Shown one piece after another: positions 1 to 7,071 of a stretch of DNA of 50,803 nucleotides. This DNA is from Clostridia bacterium. Its GTDB lineage: Bacteria > Bacillota > Clostridia > Oscillospirales > Acutalibacteraceae. A program made the translations under genes and the position numbers. The DNA lies in NCBI GenBank assembly GCA_024692685.1, contig JAILMJ010000025.1:1-50803 (forward strand), written 5' to 3'. The notes beneath the pieces were generated by a model. That model saw only the letters and a program-made list of their open reading frames with translations, was not told the DNA's origin and searched no databases. Numbering within the stretch: the first letter of the stretch is position 1; each line of letters begins with the position of its first letter.

Positions 1-1661
1 GTCGGCATCATTGAATTTCTGAGAACACCGTTATCGGAATTTTCAATATTCAAAACTTTGACGTTATCTTCGATATCATAACCGAGTTTTTTGAATTTCT
101 TTCCGTCGCACCAAATATAAGAGTTAACTTCGTGAAGTTTATATCTCTTGACAAGAATATCCTTTATTTCCTCATCTTCGGACTTGCCATAATCAACAGG
201 AACGGGTTTGAGGGGGCTCTTTGTTGTTGAAATAAGGAAATTATCATAGCCGTATATTCTGGTTATTTCTTCAATTATATCAGCCTTTATAGTTACATCC
301 TTGGTAGCTCTCCAACTCGGTACTGTTACGGTGTATACCTCATTTTCAAAAGCAACATCAAAACCGAGAGAAGTGAGCGTATTGTAAATTCTCTCATCAC
401 TGATATCAATACCGGTATATCTGTCAACATACTTCTTATCGAAGCTTAAAGTTATAACGGGATATTTTCTCAGGTATAAATCGGTAACCTTAGACGCAAC
501 AGAGGCACCCGGGTCACACTCTTTTACGATTGAAACAAATCTGCCTACTGCAACCATTGTAAGCTCGGGATCAAGTGTCTTTTCAAATCTCATACTTGAA
601 TCGGTTCTGTGTCCGAGACGGGAGGAAGATTTCCTGACACTGATGCCGTCAAAATTTGCGCTTTCAAGTACTACTGAACCGGTGTCTTCAACGATTTCGC
701 TGTCAAGTCCACCCATTATGCCGGCAATGGCAACCGGAGTCTGTTTATTGTATATCATAAGAGTATCTTCATCTATAACTCTTTCAATACCGTCAAGAGT
801 GGTGAAGTTAATCTTTTCCCCAGGCGTGTTTACAACTATTTCGTCAATTTTACTAGCGTTAAAGGCATGTGTAGGCTGACCGATTTCAAGCATAATGTAA
901 TTCGTGACATCGGCAAGCAGATTTATACCTCTGTTTCCACAATAATAAAGCCTTATCTGCATCCACATCGGGCTTTCATTAACAGTGATATTATCCATTT
1001 TAATCGCTGTATATCTGTAAACAAGATCTTCCCTGCCGACAGAAACCGGTACCGAATAATCTCCGTCATAAGAAAGGTCCCCTAACTTAAGAGGCTTGAG
1101 TTTTCTTCCGGTAAGAGCAGCAAATTCTCTGGCAATTCCGTAATGACCCCATAGATCGGGTCTGTTTGTAAGGGATTTATTGTCAACCTCAAACACAATA
1201 TCTTCAATTGGGTAAACCTTTTTGATATCCGTGCCGAGCTCTGCGTTTTCCTTAATTTCCATTATACCGCTGTGATCATCGCTTATGCCGAGCTCTTTTG
1301 CCGAGCAGCACATACCCTCAGATGTATAACCGGCAACCTGAGCTATTTTTATTTCTCCGTCAGGAACTCTGCCGGGTGCAACAGCAACGGCAACTCTCAT
1401 ACCTTCCCTGACATTAGGAGCACCGCATACTATATTCAGAACCTTTCTGCCGATATCAACCGTCAGCAGATGAAGCTTCTTCGAGTCAGGATGATTTTCA
1501 ACAGTAAGAATTTTACCGACAACAACATTCTCTATATTCTTACCCTTGTCATATATTTCCTCAACCTCGGCTGTGGCAAGAGTGAAAGAATTAATTAATT
1601 CATAAATATCAAGACCTTCAAGGTCAACATAATCTTTAATCCAATTTGTTGATACAAACAT
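1..1661 (-). CDS. pheT: Phenylalanine--tRNA ligase beta subunit, 3' end cut by the window
   Basis: Beta subunit of the cytoplasmic alpha2-beta2 phenylalanyl-tRNA synthetase, which charges tRNA-Phe. The frame is open from an ATG at 1661 to the left edge, so about 550 N-terminal residues are seen and the C-terminus is missing. The start MFVSTNWIKDYVDL is typical of the family. It is followed by the tRNA-binding (EMAP/OB) domain with NIVCGAPNVREGM, the B3/B4 editing region with SLTNRPDLWGHYGIARE, and the B5 region with FDGISVRKSSSRLGHRTDSS. An AGGAGG box lies about 6 nt upstream of the start. The gene begins 20 nt after pheS and is co-transcribed with it under the T-box at 2772-3012. Identification is firm; only the C-terminal B5/FDX-ACB part cannot be checked. 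Confidence 0.95.
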   Translation of the reverse strand, partial: MFVSTNWIKDYVDLEGLDIYELINSFTLATAEVEEIYDKGKNIENVVVGKILTVENHPDSKKLHLLTVDIGRKVLNIVCGAPNVREGMRVAVAVAPGRVPDGEIKIAQVAGYTSEGMCCSAKELGISDDHSGIMEIKENAELGTDIKKVYPIEDIVFEVDNKSLTNRPDLWGHYGIAREFAALTGRKLKPLKLGDLSYDGDYSVPVSVGREDLVYRYTAIKMDNITVNESPMWMQIRLYYCGNRGINLLADVTNYIMLEIGQPTHAFNASKIDEIVVNTPGEKINFTTLDGIERVIDEDTLMIYNKQTPVAIAGIMGGLDSEIVEDTGSVVLESANFDGISVRKSSSRLGHRTDSSMRFEKTLDPELTMVAVGRFVSIVKECDPGASVASKVTDLYLRKYPVITLSFDKKYVDRYTGIDISDERIYNTLTSLGFDVAFENEVYTVTVPSWRATKDVTIKADIIEEITRIYGYDNFLISTTKSPLKPVPVDYGKSEDEEIKDILVKRYKLHEVNSYIWCDGKKFKKLGYDIEDNVKVLNIENSDNGVLRNSMMP

Positions 1662-1681
1662 TATTCTGCCTCCTTGATTAA

Positions 1682-2746
1682 TTATTCGGGTCTTGTAAAT
1701 GATTTATCGGTAAACTGAGAAAGCGACTTGATATTTCCTGAATTGAAAAGACGAATATCTTTAACACCATATTTCATCATTGCCAGTCTTGTCAATCCGA
1801 GTCCGAAAGCAAAACCGATATATTCATCGGAATTGATACCTGCGGCCGAAAGTACATTAGGATGAATCATTCCGCACGGACAAAGCTCAAGCCATCCGCT
1901 GTTTTTACAGGAAGGGCAGCCTTCTCCGGAACAGATAAGGCACTGAATATCAAGCTCAAATCCCGGCTCAACGAAAGGGAAAAATCCCGGTCTCAGTCTG
2001 ACAGTAACATCCTTCTGAAACACTTCTGAAAGCATAGTCTTCATAAAATAAATAAGATTTGAAATTGAAATGTTCTTATCAACCATTATGCCTTCCATTT
2101 GAAAGAATGTATTCTCATGAGAAGGATCGATTTTTTCGTTTCTGAAGCATCTTCCGGGGAATATAGCACGAATGGGATTGCCGTTTTCAAGAGAATTTTT
2201 GTATTTTCTCAGGATAGTATTCTGAGCGGCAGAAGTATGGGTTTTAAGGAGCTGATTTGAACTCAGATAGTATGTATCCTGCATGTCTCGTGCAGGATGA
2301 AATTTAGGTATATTCAAAGCTTCAAAGCAATTGTAATCATCAGTAATCTCGGAATAATCTTCTACAGTAAACCCCATGCTTAAAAAGATATTTTCAACTT
2401 CTCTGCGAACAAGAGTAATGGGATGATAAGAACCGAGGTCTGTCATTACAGGCATAGTTTCATCATAACTTTCGGCTAAATCAATCTGTCTTTGCTCCTC
2501 AAAAGCTTTGAGGTCATTCATTTTTTCGGCAAGAGAATTCTCTATATACTGCTTGATTTCATTTATTTTCTGTCCCGCTTCTTTTTTATCCTCATTGGGA
2601 ACATTTCTCAATTCCTGCATTAAACCCGAAACAAAACCCTTTTTCCCTAAAAATTCAATTCTCAGTTTTTCAGCTTCGGATGCTTCATTAAGTTCTTTAA
2701 TCCTTTCGCTGAACAGCTTTTTCAGTTCTTCTGCTTTTTCAAACAT
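1682..2746 (-). CDS. pheS: Phenylalanine--tRNA ligase alpha subunit
   Basis: Catalytic alpha subunit of phenylalanyl-tRNA synthetase (class II), 354 residues, close to the usual bacterial length of about 340. The N-terminal coiled coil is followed by the class II core: motif 2 region with FRNEKIDPSHENTFFQMEG, then ELCPCGMIHPNVL and the motif 3 segment GFAFGLGLTRLAMMKYG. A Cys cluster CLICSGEGCPSCKNSGW is inserted before motif 3, resembling a small zinc knuckle. The reading frame extends upstream to 2779, but that part lies inside the T-box terminator hairpin. The ATG at 2746 has an AAAGGA box 8 nt upstream and gives the normal N-terminus MFEKAEELKKLF, so it is taken as the start. It is the first gene of a pheS-pheT operon. 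Confidence 0.96.
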   Translation of the reverse strand: MFEKAEELKKLFSERIKELNEASEAEKLRIEFLGKKGFVSGLMQELRNVPNEDKKEAGQKINEIKQYIENSLAEKMNDLKAFEEQRQIDLAESYDETMPVMTDLGSYHPITLVRREVENIFLSMGFTVEDYSEITDDYNCFEALNIPKFHPARDMQDTYYLSSNQLLKTHTSAAQNTILRKYKNSLENGNPIRAIFPGRCFRNEKIDPSHENTFFQMEGIMVDKNISISNLIYFMKTMLSEVFQKDVTVRLRPGFFPFVEPGFELDIQCLICSGEGCPSCKNSGWLELCPCGMIHPNVLSAAGINSDEYIGFAFGLGLTRLAMMKYGVKDIRLFNSGNIKSLSQFTDKSFTRPE

Positions 2747-2761
2747 AAAATCAATCCTTTC

Positions 2762-2796
2762 ATAAATAAAATCCCTCATTGCAAAACAATGAGGGA
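2762..2796 (-). terminator. T-box intrinsic terminator of pheST
   Basis: On the minus strand a perfect 10-bp stem (2787-2796 with 2772-2781, loop 2782-2786) is followed by a T-rich tract ATTTTATTTA. It sits directly after the T-box sequence and just before the pheS ribosome binding site, as expected for the attenuator that forms when tRNA-Phe is charged. Confidence 0.9.
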
Positions 2797-3012
2797 CGAA
2801 AAAATCGCGGTACCACCCTTATTCCCGGAAAAATCCGGGCACTCGAAGTTATAACGTAACTGACGTCAGCAGCTACTATGAAGAAAATCTATAGCATCGT
2901 TTCACTGCTGCCGCTAACGGGTGAATTTCGACTGCAGAACCGCGTAATCCGCTTTCAGCCGACGACGGATACTCTCTTTTCCGCATTCACGCAATCTACT
3001 CTCCCGATCAAA
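2772..3012 (-). promoter_or_regulatory. T-box riboswitch, phenylalanine (UUC specifier)
   Basis: This leader fills the 317-nt gap between pheS and rpmF. The conserved T-box GGGTGGTACCGCG is at 2818-2806 on the minus strand; its TGG pairs with the uncharged tRNA acceptor end, and the box forms the antiterminator with upstream bases. Stem I is recognisable: its base is CGGG (3006-3003) pairing with CCCG (2921-2918), followed by an AGAGTAG S-turn. The triplet TTC at 2925-2923, followed by A, sits next to the stem I base in the specifier position and is a Phe codon. Distal elements AGAGAG and GGCTGAAAG are present. Known mechanism: uncharged tRNA-Phe stabilises the antiterminator and lets pheST be transcribed. 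No clear promoter was found; it would have to lie close to the rpmF terminator. Confidence 0.93.
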
Positions 3013-3030
3013 GCGTTTGATTTTAAATTA

Positions 3031-3058
3031 AAGAATAAAAGGCAGGGAGACCCCTGCC
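3031..3058 (-). terminator. Intrinsic terminator downstream of rpmF
   Basis: A 7-bp GC-rich stem (3052-3058 with 3041-3047, loop GTCT) is followed on the minus strand by CTTTTATTCTTT-like sequence. It separates rpmF from the T-box leader 20 nt further on. Confidence 0.8.
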
Positions 3059-3063
3059 GATTA

Positions 3064-3246
3064 TTACTCTTCCGTAACTACGACCTGCTTGCCGTTATAG
3101 TAACCGCATTCAGGGCAGAGTCTGTGAGACCTCTTATATGCTCCGCAATTTGAGCATTTCTCAAGCTGAGGGGCATTCATTTTCCATACATTGGAACGTC
3201 TCTTATCTCTTCTCGCCTTGGAAACTCTTCTCTTAGGTACTGCCAA
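3064..3246 (-). CDS. rpmF: 50S ribosomal protein L32
   Basis: Small ribosomal protein of the large subunit, 60 residues, the standard length. The basic N-terminus MAVPKRRVSKARRDKRRS is diagnostic. Four cysteines (C31, C34, C44, C47) form the zinc ribbon of the C+ paralogue type. An AGGAGG-like box lies just upstream of the ATG. It follows the DUF177 gene by 34 nt, the usual bacterial pairing, and is probably read from the promoter at 3835-3863. Confidence 0.97.
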   Translation of the reverse strand: MAVPKRRVSKARRDKRRSNVWKMNAPQLEKCSNCGAYKRSHRLCPECGYYNGKQVVVTEE

Positions 3247-3280
3247 CCGAAAGCACCTCCTTAAATTGGCTTAATATCAA

Positions 3281-3775
3281 TCATTTGTCAAGCAGCTGCT
3301 CCAGAACAGCCCAACGGGGGTCTATATCCTTCTTACAACTGCATGTTTCATAATTCAAATCTTTGCCGCATTTTGGGCAAAGGCCTTTGCAATCATCAGA
3401 GCAAAGGAACTTAACGGGAAAATCAAGAAAAATATCTTCGGAAACAAGCCCGTCAACATCAAGCTTATAATCTTTAACCAGATACAACTCATCGTTATCT
3501 TTATTGTTAAGATCAGCAACAAGAGTGTGACTGATTACAGTATTATGTTCATAATCAAGCGGCTTGGCACATCTGTCACAGACAGTATTGATAACCATAT
3601 CCGCTTCACCGTTTATTTCAACAATTCCGGCTCTGTTTGAAATAACAGCATTAACCTTTACGGGAGAACTGAAAGGCTTCATACCTTCAAAACTTTCACC
3701 GGACAAATCAAGCTCGTAAGAAATGTCACGGACTGAACCGACATTGTTAAAAACAGGCTCAAGATCGATAATCAT
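3281..3775 (-). CDS. DUF177 (YceD-like) ribosome-associated protein
   Basis: 164-residue DUF177 protein, the partner found upstream of rpmF across bacteria and linked in the literature to 23S rRNA or ribosome accumulation; its exact biochemistry is unclear. The N-terminal half is a beta-rich domain. The C-terminal half carries two cysteine clusters (DRCAKPL, then CSDDCKGLCPKCGKDLNYETCSC) and ends in DPRWAVLEQLL, the conserved DUF177 tail. An ATG 18 nt further upstream is in frame, but GGAG is spaced 8 nt from the ATG at 3775, so MIIDLEPVF is taken as the start. A perfect promoter lies 60-90 bp upstream. Confidence 0.9.
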   Translation of the reverse strand: MIIDLEPVFNNVGSVRDISYELDLSGESFEGMKPFSSPVKVNAVISNRAGIVEINGEADMVINTVCDRCAKPLDYEHNTVISHTLVADLNNKDNDELYLVKDYKLDVDGLVSEDIFLDFPVKFLCSDDCKGLCPKCGKDLNYETCSCKKDIDPRWAVLEQLLDK

Positions 3776-3834
3776 ATAACATACTCCGAACATTACGTGA
3801 AATATAGATTATCGCCTGAAATCATACGCAAGAT

Positions 3835-3863
3835 ATTATATATTTATAAAGCGTCTTTGTCAA
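3835..3863 (-). promoter_or_regulatory. Sigma-A promoter for DUF177-rpmF
   Basis: Minus strand: -35 TTGACA (3863-3858), 17-bp spacer, -10 TATAAT (3840-3835). Both hexamers match consensus exactly. It lies between the stop of the P-loop gene and the DUF177 start. Confidence 0.88.
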
Positions 3864-3881
3864 CAATATTTTTGGCATTAG

Positions 3882-4298
3882 TCAGATTTTTTTACAAAAA
3901 TCAAAGATTTCAGACGGCAAATCAGATTCATCAGCAGAAATTGTAAACGTAAAATCCTGATCTGCAATATTGCTGAGCTCGCTGACTTTTTTCAGGAATA
4001 TACAAAGAGCGTCGTAATCTCTGCCTCCGATTTTAAGTGTGGCATCAACCAAAACATCGGTAATATCATGATCTCCGGCAACAATTCCGCTTAAAAATCC
4101 GTAAAACGCATCATAACCGGAAACATTATAATGATCCGTCTCCACAAGTCTCGCCTGATAATTAACCGCGTAGGTAAGAAGTCTTTCTTTCTCAACGCAA
4201 ACAACATTACCATTCGAGTTCTCAACCGCTTGATTAACAAGGTCGATGAGTCTCTTAGTTTTACCGGAACCCTTATTGCCGATAATTAAATTAACCAT
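3882..4298 (-). CDS. Small P-loop NTP-binding protein, function unknown
   Basis: 138-residue soluble protein with a Walker A motif GNKGSGKTK at residues 7-15, immediately after the first beta strand. A hydrophobic strand ending in Asp (TDVLVDATL, about residue 88) could be the Walker B strand, and FTFTISADE near residue 118 could be the next strand. No DNA-binding, membrane or kinase-specific motif is visible. It starts 21 nt after pgi and shares its promoter. It resembles short ATP-binding proteins of Clostridia sometimes labelled twitching-motility/PilT-like, but that label is not supported here. The substrate is unknown. Confidence 0.75.
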   Translation of the reverse strand: MVNLIIGNKGSGKTKRLIDLVNQAVENSNGNVVCVEKERLLTYAVNYQARLVETDHYNVSGYDAFYGFLSGIVAGDHDITDVLVDATLKIGGRDYDALCIFLKKVSELSNIADQDFTFTISADESDLPSEIFDFCKKI

Positions 4299-4319
4299 TT
4301 CAAATATCCTCCAGAAATA

Positions 4320-5654
4320 TTATAATCTCTTTTCAAGTTCGTTTTTTTCTTTTTCAAATCCGGGTTTGCCCAGAAGAGCAAACATATTCTTCTTATACGC
4401 CTCAACACCGGGCTGATTGAACGGATTAACATCAAGCATATATCCACTGATTCCGCATGCGAGTTCAAAGAAGTAAATGAGATATCCGAGGTTGTACTCA
4501 TCCTGCTTATCTATCTCAATGATAATATTCGGCACATCTCCGTCGGTATGAGCAAGAAGAGTGCCTTTGAAAGCACAGCTGTTAATGTAATGAAGGGTTT
4601 TACCTGAAAGAAAATTAAGCCCGTCTGCGTTATTATCTTCTTCATTTATAACAAAATCACTTTTAGGCTCTTTAACCCAGACAACCGTTTCAAACATCAG
4701 CCTCTCGCCCTGCTGGATATACTGGCCAAGCGAATGAAGATCTGTAGAAAAAACAGCAGATGCGGGGAACAATCCTTTACCGTCTTTCCCCTCACTTTCA
4801 CCGAAAAGCTGTTTGAGCCATTCATTCCAAAGAGTGAGAGAAGGCTCATAGGTAATCATTAATTCCATAGTTTTTCCGCTGCGATACAGGAGATTCCTTA
4901 TTGCGGCATATTTATAGCAATCATTTTGTGAAAGAACGGGATTTGAAAAATCTGTTCTCGCATCAGCAGCTCCCTTCATAAGAAGGTCGATGTCAATACC
5001 GGCCACGGCAATCGGAAGCAAACCGACCGCTGTCAGAACGGAAAACCTGCCGCCGACATCATCCGGAATAACAAATTCGGTATATCCGTTTAAATCGGCA
5101 AGACCTTTGAGAGCGCCTTTATTTCTGTCGGTAGTAACATATATCCTCTCTGCGGCTTTCTCTTTTCCGTATTTTTTTTCAGCAATTTCTTTGAAAATCT
5201 TGAATGCAACGGCGGTCTCGGTTGTTGTACCGGACTTGGAAATAACATTTATTGAAAAGTCTTTTCCATCAATAAGAGAAATCAGCTCGGTAATGGCAGA
5301 TGAACTCAAAGTGTTTCCGCCGAAATAAATATTCGGAGTATCCTTGCTCAAAAGGTTATAATTTGACGATTTAACAAATTCAATAGCGGCTCTTGCACCG
5401 AGATATGAACCGCCGATACCGAGAACAATAAGTACATCGGAATCATTTTTGATTTTTTCGGCGCATTTTTTTATCAGTTCAAACTCATTTTTATCATATT
5501 CAACCGGCAAATCAAGCCAGCCAAGATAATCGGATCCTTCTCCTGTTCTGCCGTGAAGTTTATTATGTGCACCGGCAACTTCATTATCAACTGAGAGAAG
5601 TTCACTTTCACTGATAAATTTGTCAATATAATTGAAATCTACTTTCAAACTCAT
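4320..5654 (-). CDS. pgi: Glucose-6-phosphate isomerase
   Basis: Interconverts glucose 6-phosphate and fructose 6-phosphate in the cytoplasm. Its 444 residues match the short Firmicutes form. Visible are [11 protein letters not shown] (79-89), the phosphate-binding SGTTTET (141-147), the PGI signature region [17 protein letters not shown] (198-214), the catalytic Glu region [11 protein letters not shown] (284-293) and H307 in STDLHSLGQ. The ATG at 5654 follows GGAG by about 10 nt. It is the first gene of a two-gene unit with the P-loop protein and is read from the promoter at 5688-5716. Confidence 0.96.
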   Translation of the reverse strand: MSLKVDFNYIDKFISESELLSVDNEVAGAHNKLHGRTGEGSDYLGWLDLPVEYDKNEFELIKKCAEKIKNDSDVLIVLGIGGSYLGARAAIEFVKSSNYNLLSKDTPNIYFGGNTLSSSAITELISLIDGKDFSINVISKSGTTTETAVAFKIFKEIAEKKYGKEKAAERIYVTTDRNKGALKGLADLNGYTEFVIPDDVGGRFSVLTAVGLLPIAVAGIDIDLLMKGAADARTDFSNPVLSQNDCYKYAAIRNLLYRSGKTMELMITYEPSLTLWNEWLKQLFGESEGKDGKGLFPASAVFSTDLHSLGQYIQQGERLMFETVVWVKEPKSDFVINEEDNNADGLNFLSGKTLHYINSCAFKGTLLAHTDGDVPNIIIEIDKQDEYNLGYLIYFFELACGISGYMLDVNPFNQPGVEAYKKNMFALLGKPGFEKEKNELEKRL

Positions 5655-5687
5655 AGGACTTCAGCTCCATAAACTACATTTCAATAT

Positions 5688-5716
5688 ATTGTAACCGAAA
5701 ACATTTTCTTTTTCAA
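5688..5716 (-). promoter_or_regulatory. Sigma-A promoter for pgi
   Basis: Minus strand: -35 TTGAAA (5716-5711), 17-bp spacer, -10 TACAAT (5693-5688); each hexamer has one mismatch to consensus. The transcript would begin about 30 nt before the pgi start. Confidence 0.65.
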
Positions 5717-5744
5717 GTGAAATTATATAATAATTTTATCACTT
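5715..5744. repeat. A+T-rich imperfect inverted repeat at the pgi promoter
   Basis: AAGTGA at 5715-5720 and TCACTT at 5739-5744 are inverted arms, extended by complementary ATAATT/AATTAT blocks with a 3-nt bulge. It spans the stop codon of the metallophosphoesterase and abuts the -35 of the pgi promoter. It has no following T-tract, so it is a poor intrinsic terminator; it could be an operator or a chance A+T palindrome. Confidence 0.35.
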
Positions 5745-6931
5745 ACTAGATTATTTTTTGACACTGTCTTCCAAAAAGATTCAGCTCTGACTTCGGCGTG
5801 ATATTCTCCGCTTTTAAGACCTTCAAATTCGACCGAAAGTGTTTCGGGCATTTCATAGAAATAATAATCGCTCCAGATATTTTTGTTTGCTGCAACAAGT
5901 CCGTTCACATCTTTAATATAGACGTTATAGCCCTTGACGTAATCATTATCGGTTTTGGCCTGTGAAAAAACAACCTTGATTTTACCGTCGTGTGTCTTAT
6001 CGATATTGATAAAAGAACCATCATCAAAATAAGGTTTTTCGTTCGTTTTATATCTTTCGTCTGTATAGATAAAAGAGTCAATATTCCACGGCTCATCTAT
6101 CTTCCAAACATATGGAAAGAAATTCTCCGTTATAAGATCGTAGGGATAGATTCTGACTCTCCCGTTTATATCGGCCTCGACTACAAGCATCTGGGCCGCC
6201 TTATGGCAGTCAGGAAAACAAGTGCCGTAATACTTATCAAATTCATCACCCTCAAAATAGCTCAGCGTACCCGTTCCGAGGCAGGTAAAATGCTTTTGAT
6301 GAATGGAACGCGGATCATTGATCGGTGCGTGAGAATGGCCCGAAAAATCTATAATTTGAGGATAATTGCAAAGTATGTCGTTAAGTTCATCCTCTCCCCA
6401 GGCAATACTGCCGTAAACCGTATCCTCGATATGAGGATGCTGAAAGAAAAAAATCGGTTTGCGGGGATTATCGGCTGCAGCTTCTTTAAGGGCTTTTTCT
6501 GCGAAATCTCTTTGAGGCTCTCTAAAATGACAACCTTCGGTACAACTGACAGAAATAAAGTGAAAACCGTTTATAATACGGTGTGTGTCGGGTTCCTGTT
6601 TAAAAATCCTTCTGAGTTTTTCAAGAGCAGCCTCCTCCCCTTCGGAGAAAAATTCGTGGGAGGCAACAGAGACATTAACTGTTGTTCCGGGTTTTACAAA
6701 ACTGTCAAGAGTTTCTTTAAATGCGGTCATCTGTTTTTCAGTTCCGCGATCCGAATAGTCACCGACAATATATATAGCGTCCATATTTTTATAACTCTCA
6801 TTTTTACAAAGATTATATGAAGTTTTTATTGCGGATTCCATTCTTTCTCTTTCTACCGAATGCTCATCCTTGTAATGAACATCGCTTAAAACGGTAAATC
6901 TTAAAATAGGATTAAAACTTCTGTCGTTCAT
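5723..6931 (-). CDS. Calcineurin-like metallophosphoesterase, cytoplasmic
   Basis: 402-residue protein with the dimetal phosphoesterase fold and no signal peptide. Metal motifs: SDVH (D17, H19), GDYSDRG (D58), H165 in FQHPH, and SGHSHAP (H199, H201). The third motif, normally GNH(D/E), reads ASHEF (90-94): the histidine is kept but the bridging Asn is a Ser. About 120 C-terminal residues after residue 280 form a beta-rich, fibronectin-III-like region (VVFSQAK...KGYNVYIKD...GEYHAEVRA). It is related to the enzyme at 46783-47727; both begin with NPIL followed by TVxSDxH. The start has GAGGG about 7 nt upstream, immediately after the terminator at 6943-6971. Substrate unknown. Confidence 0.82.
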   Translation of the reverse strand: MNDRSFNPILRFTVLSDVHYKDEHSVERERMESAIKTSYNLCKNESYKNMDAIYIVGDYSDRGTEKQMTAFKETLDSFVKPGTTVNVSVASHEFFSEGEEAALEKLRRIFKQEPDTHRIINGFHFISVSCTEGCHFREPQRDFAEKALKEAAADNPRKPIFFFQHPHIEDTVYGSIAWGEDELNDILCNYPQIIDFSGHSHAPINDPRSIHQKHFTCLGTGTLSYFEGDEFDKYYGTCFPDCHKAAQMLVVEADINGRVRIYPYDLITENFFPYVWKIDEPWNIDSFIYTDERYKTNEKPYFDDGSFINIDKTHDGKIKVVFSQAKTDNDYVKGYNVYIKDVNGLVAANKNIWSDYYFYEMPETLSVEFEGLKSGEYHAEVRAESFWKTVSKNNLVSDKIII

Positions 6932-6942
6932 AGCATTCCCTC

Positions 6943-6971
6943 AAAAAAAGCCACCGGGAAAACCCGATGGC
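6943..6971 (-). terminator. Intrinsic terminator downstream of the PPC-domain gene
   Basis: A 9-bp stem with one mismatch (6963-6971 with 6950-6958, loop of four) is followed on the minus strand by seven T residues (6949-6943). It stands only 12 nt before the next start codon, so the metallophosphoesterase would need read-through or a promoter further upstream. Confidence 0.85.
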
Positions 6972-7071
6972 CGATTAAAAATTTCAGTAACACCGGTCAG
7001 TCATAAATACCGAAAAGCCTGAGACCGGATAAGTAAATAAATGACTTAAAATGAGCAGTATATTCAGATAA

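Noticed and set aside
2878..3153. Open reading frame on the plus strand opposite the T-box leader and rpmF
   Set aside because: It lies antisense to structured RNA and to a certain ribosomal gene, has no ribosome binding site and no recognisable protein features.
5990..6820. 276-codon open frame antisense to the first metallophosphoesterase
   Set aside because: Long, but the opposite strand has all the phosphoesterase motifs, a ribosome binding site and sensible composition. The antisense product is rich in Ile, Lys and Phe with no motif.
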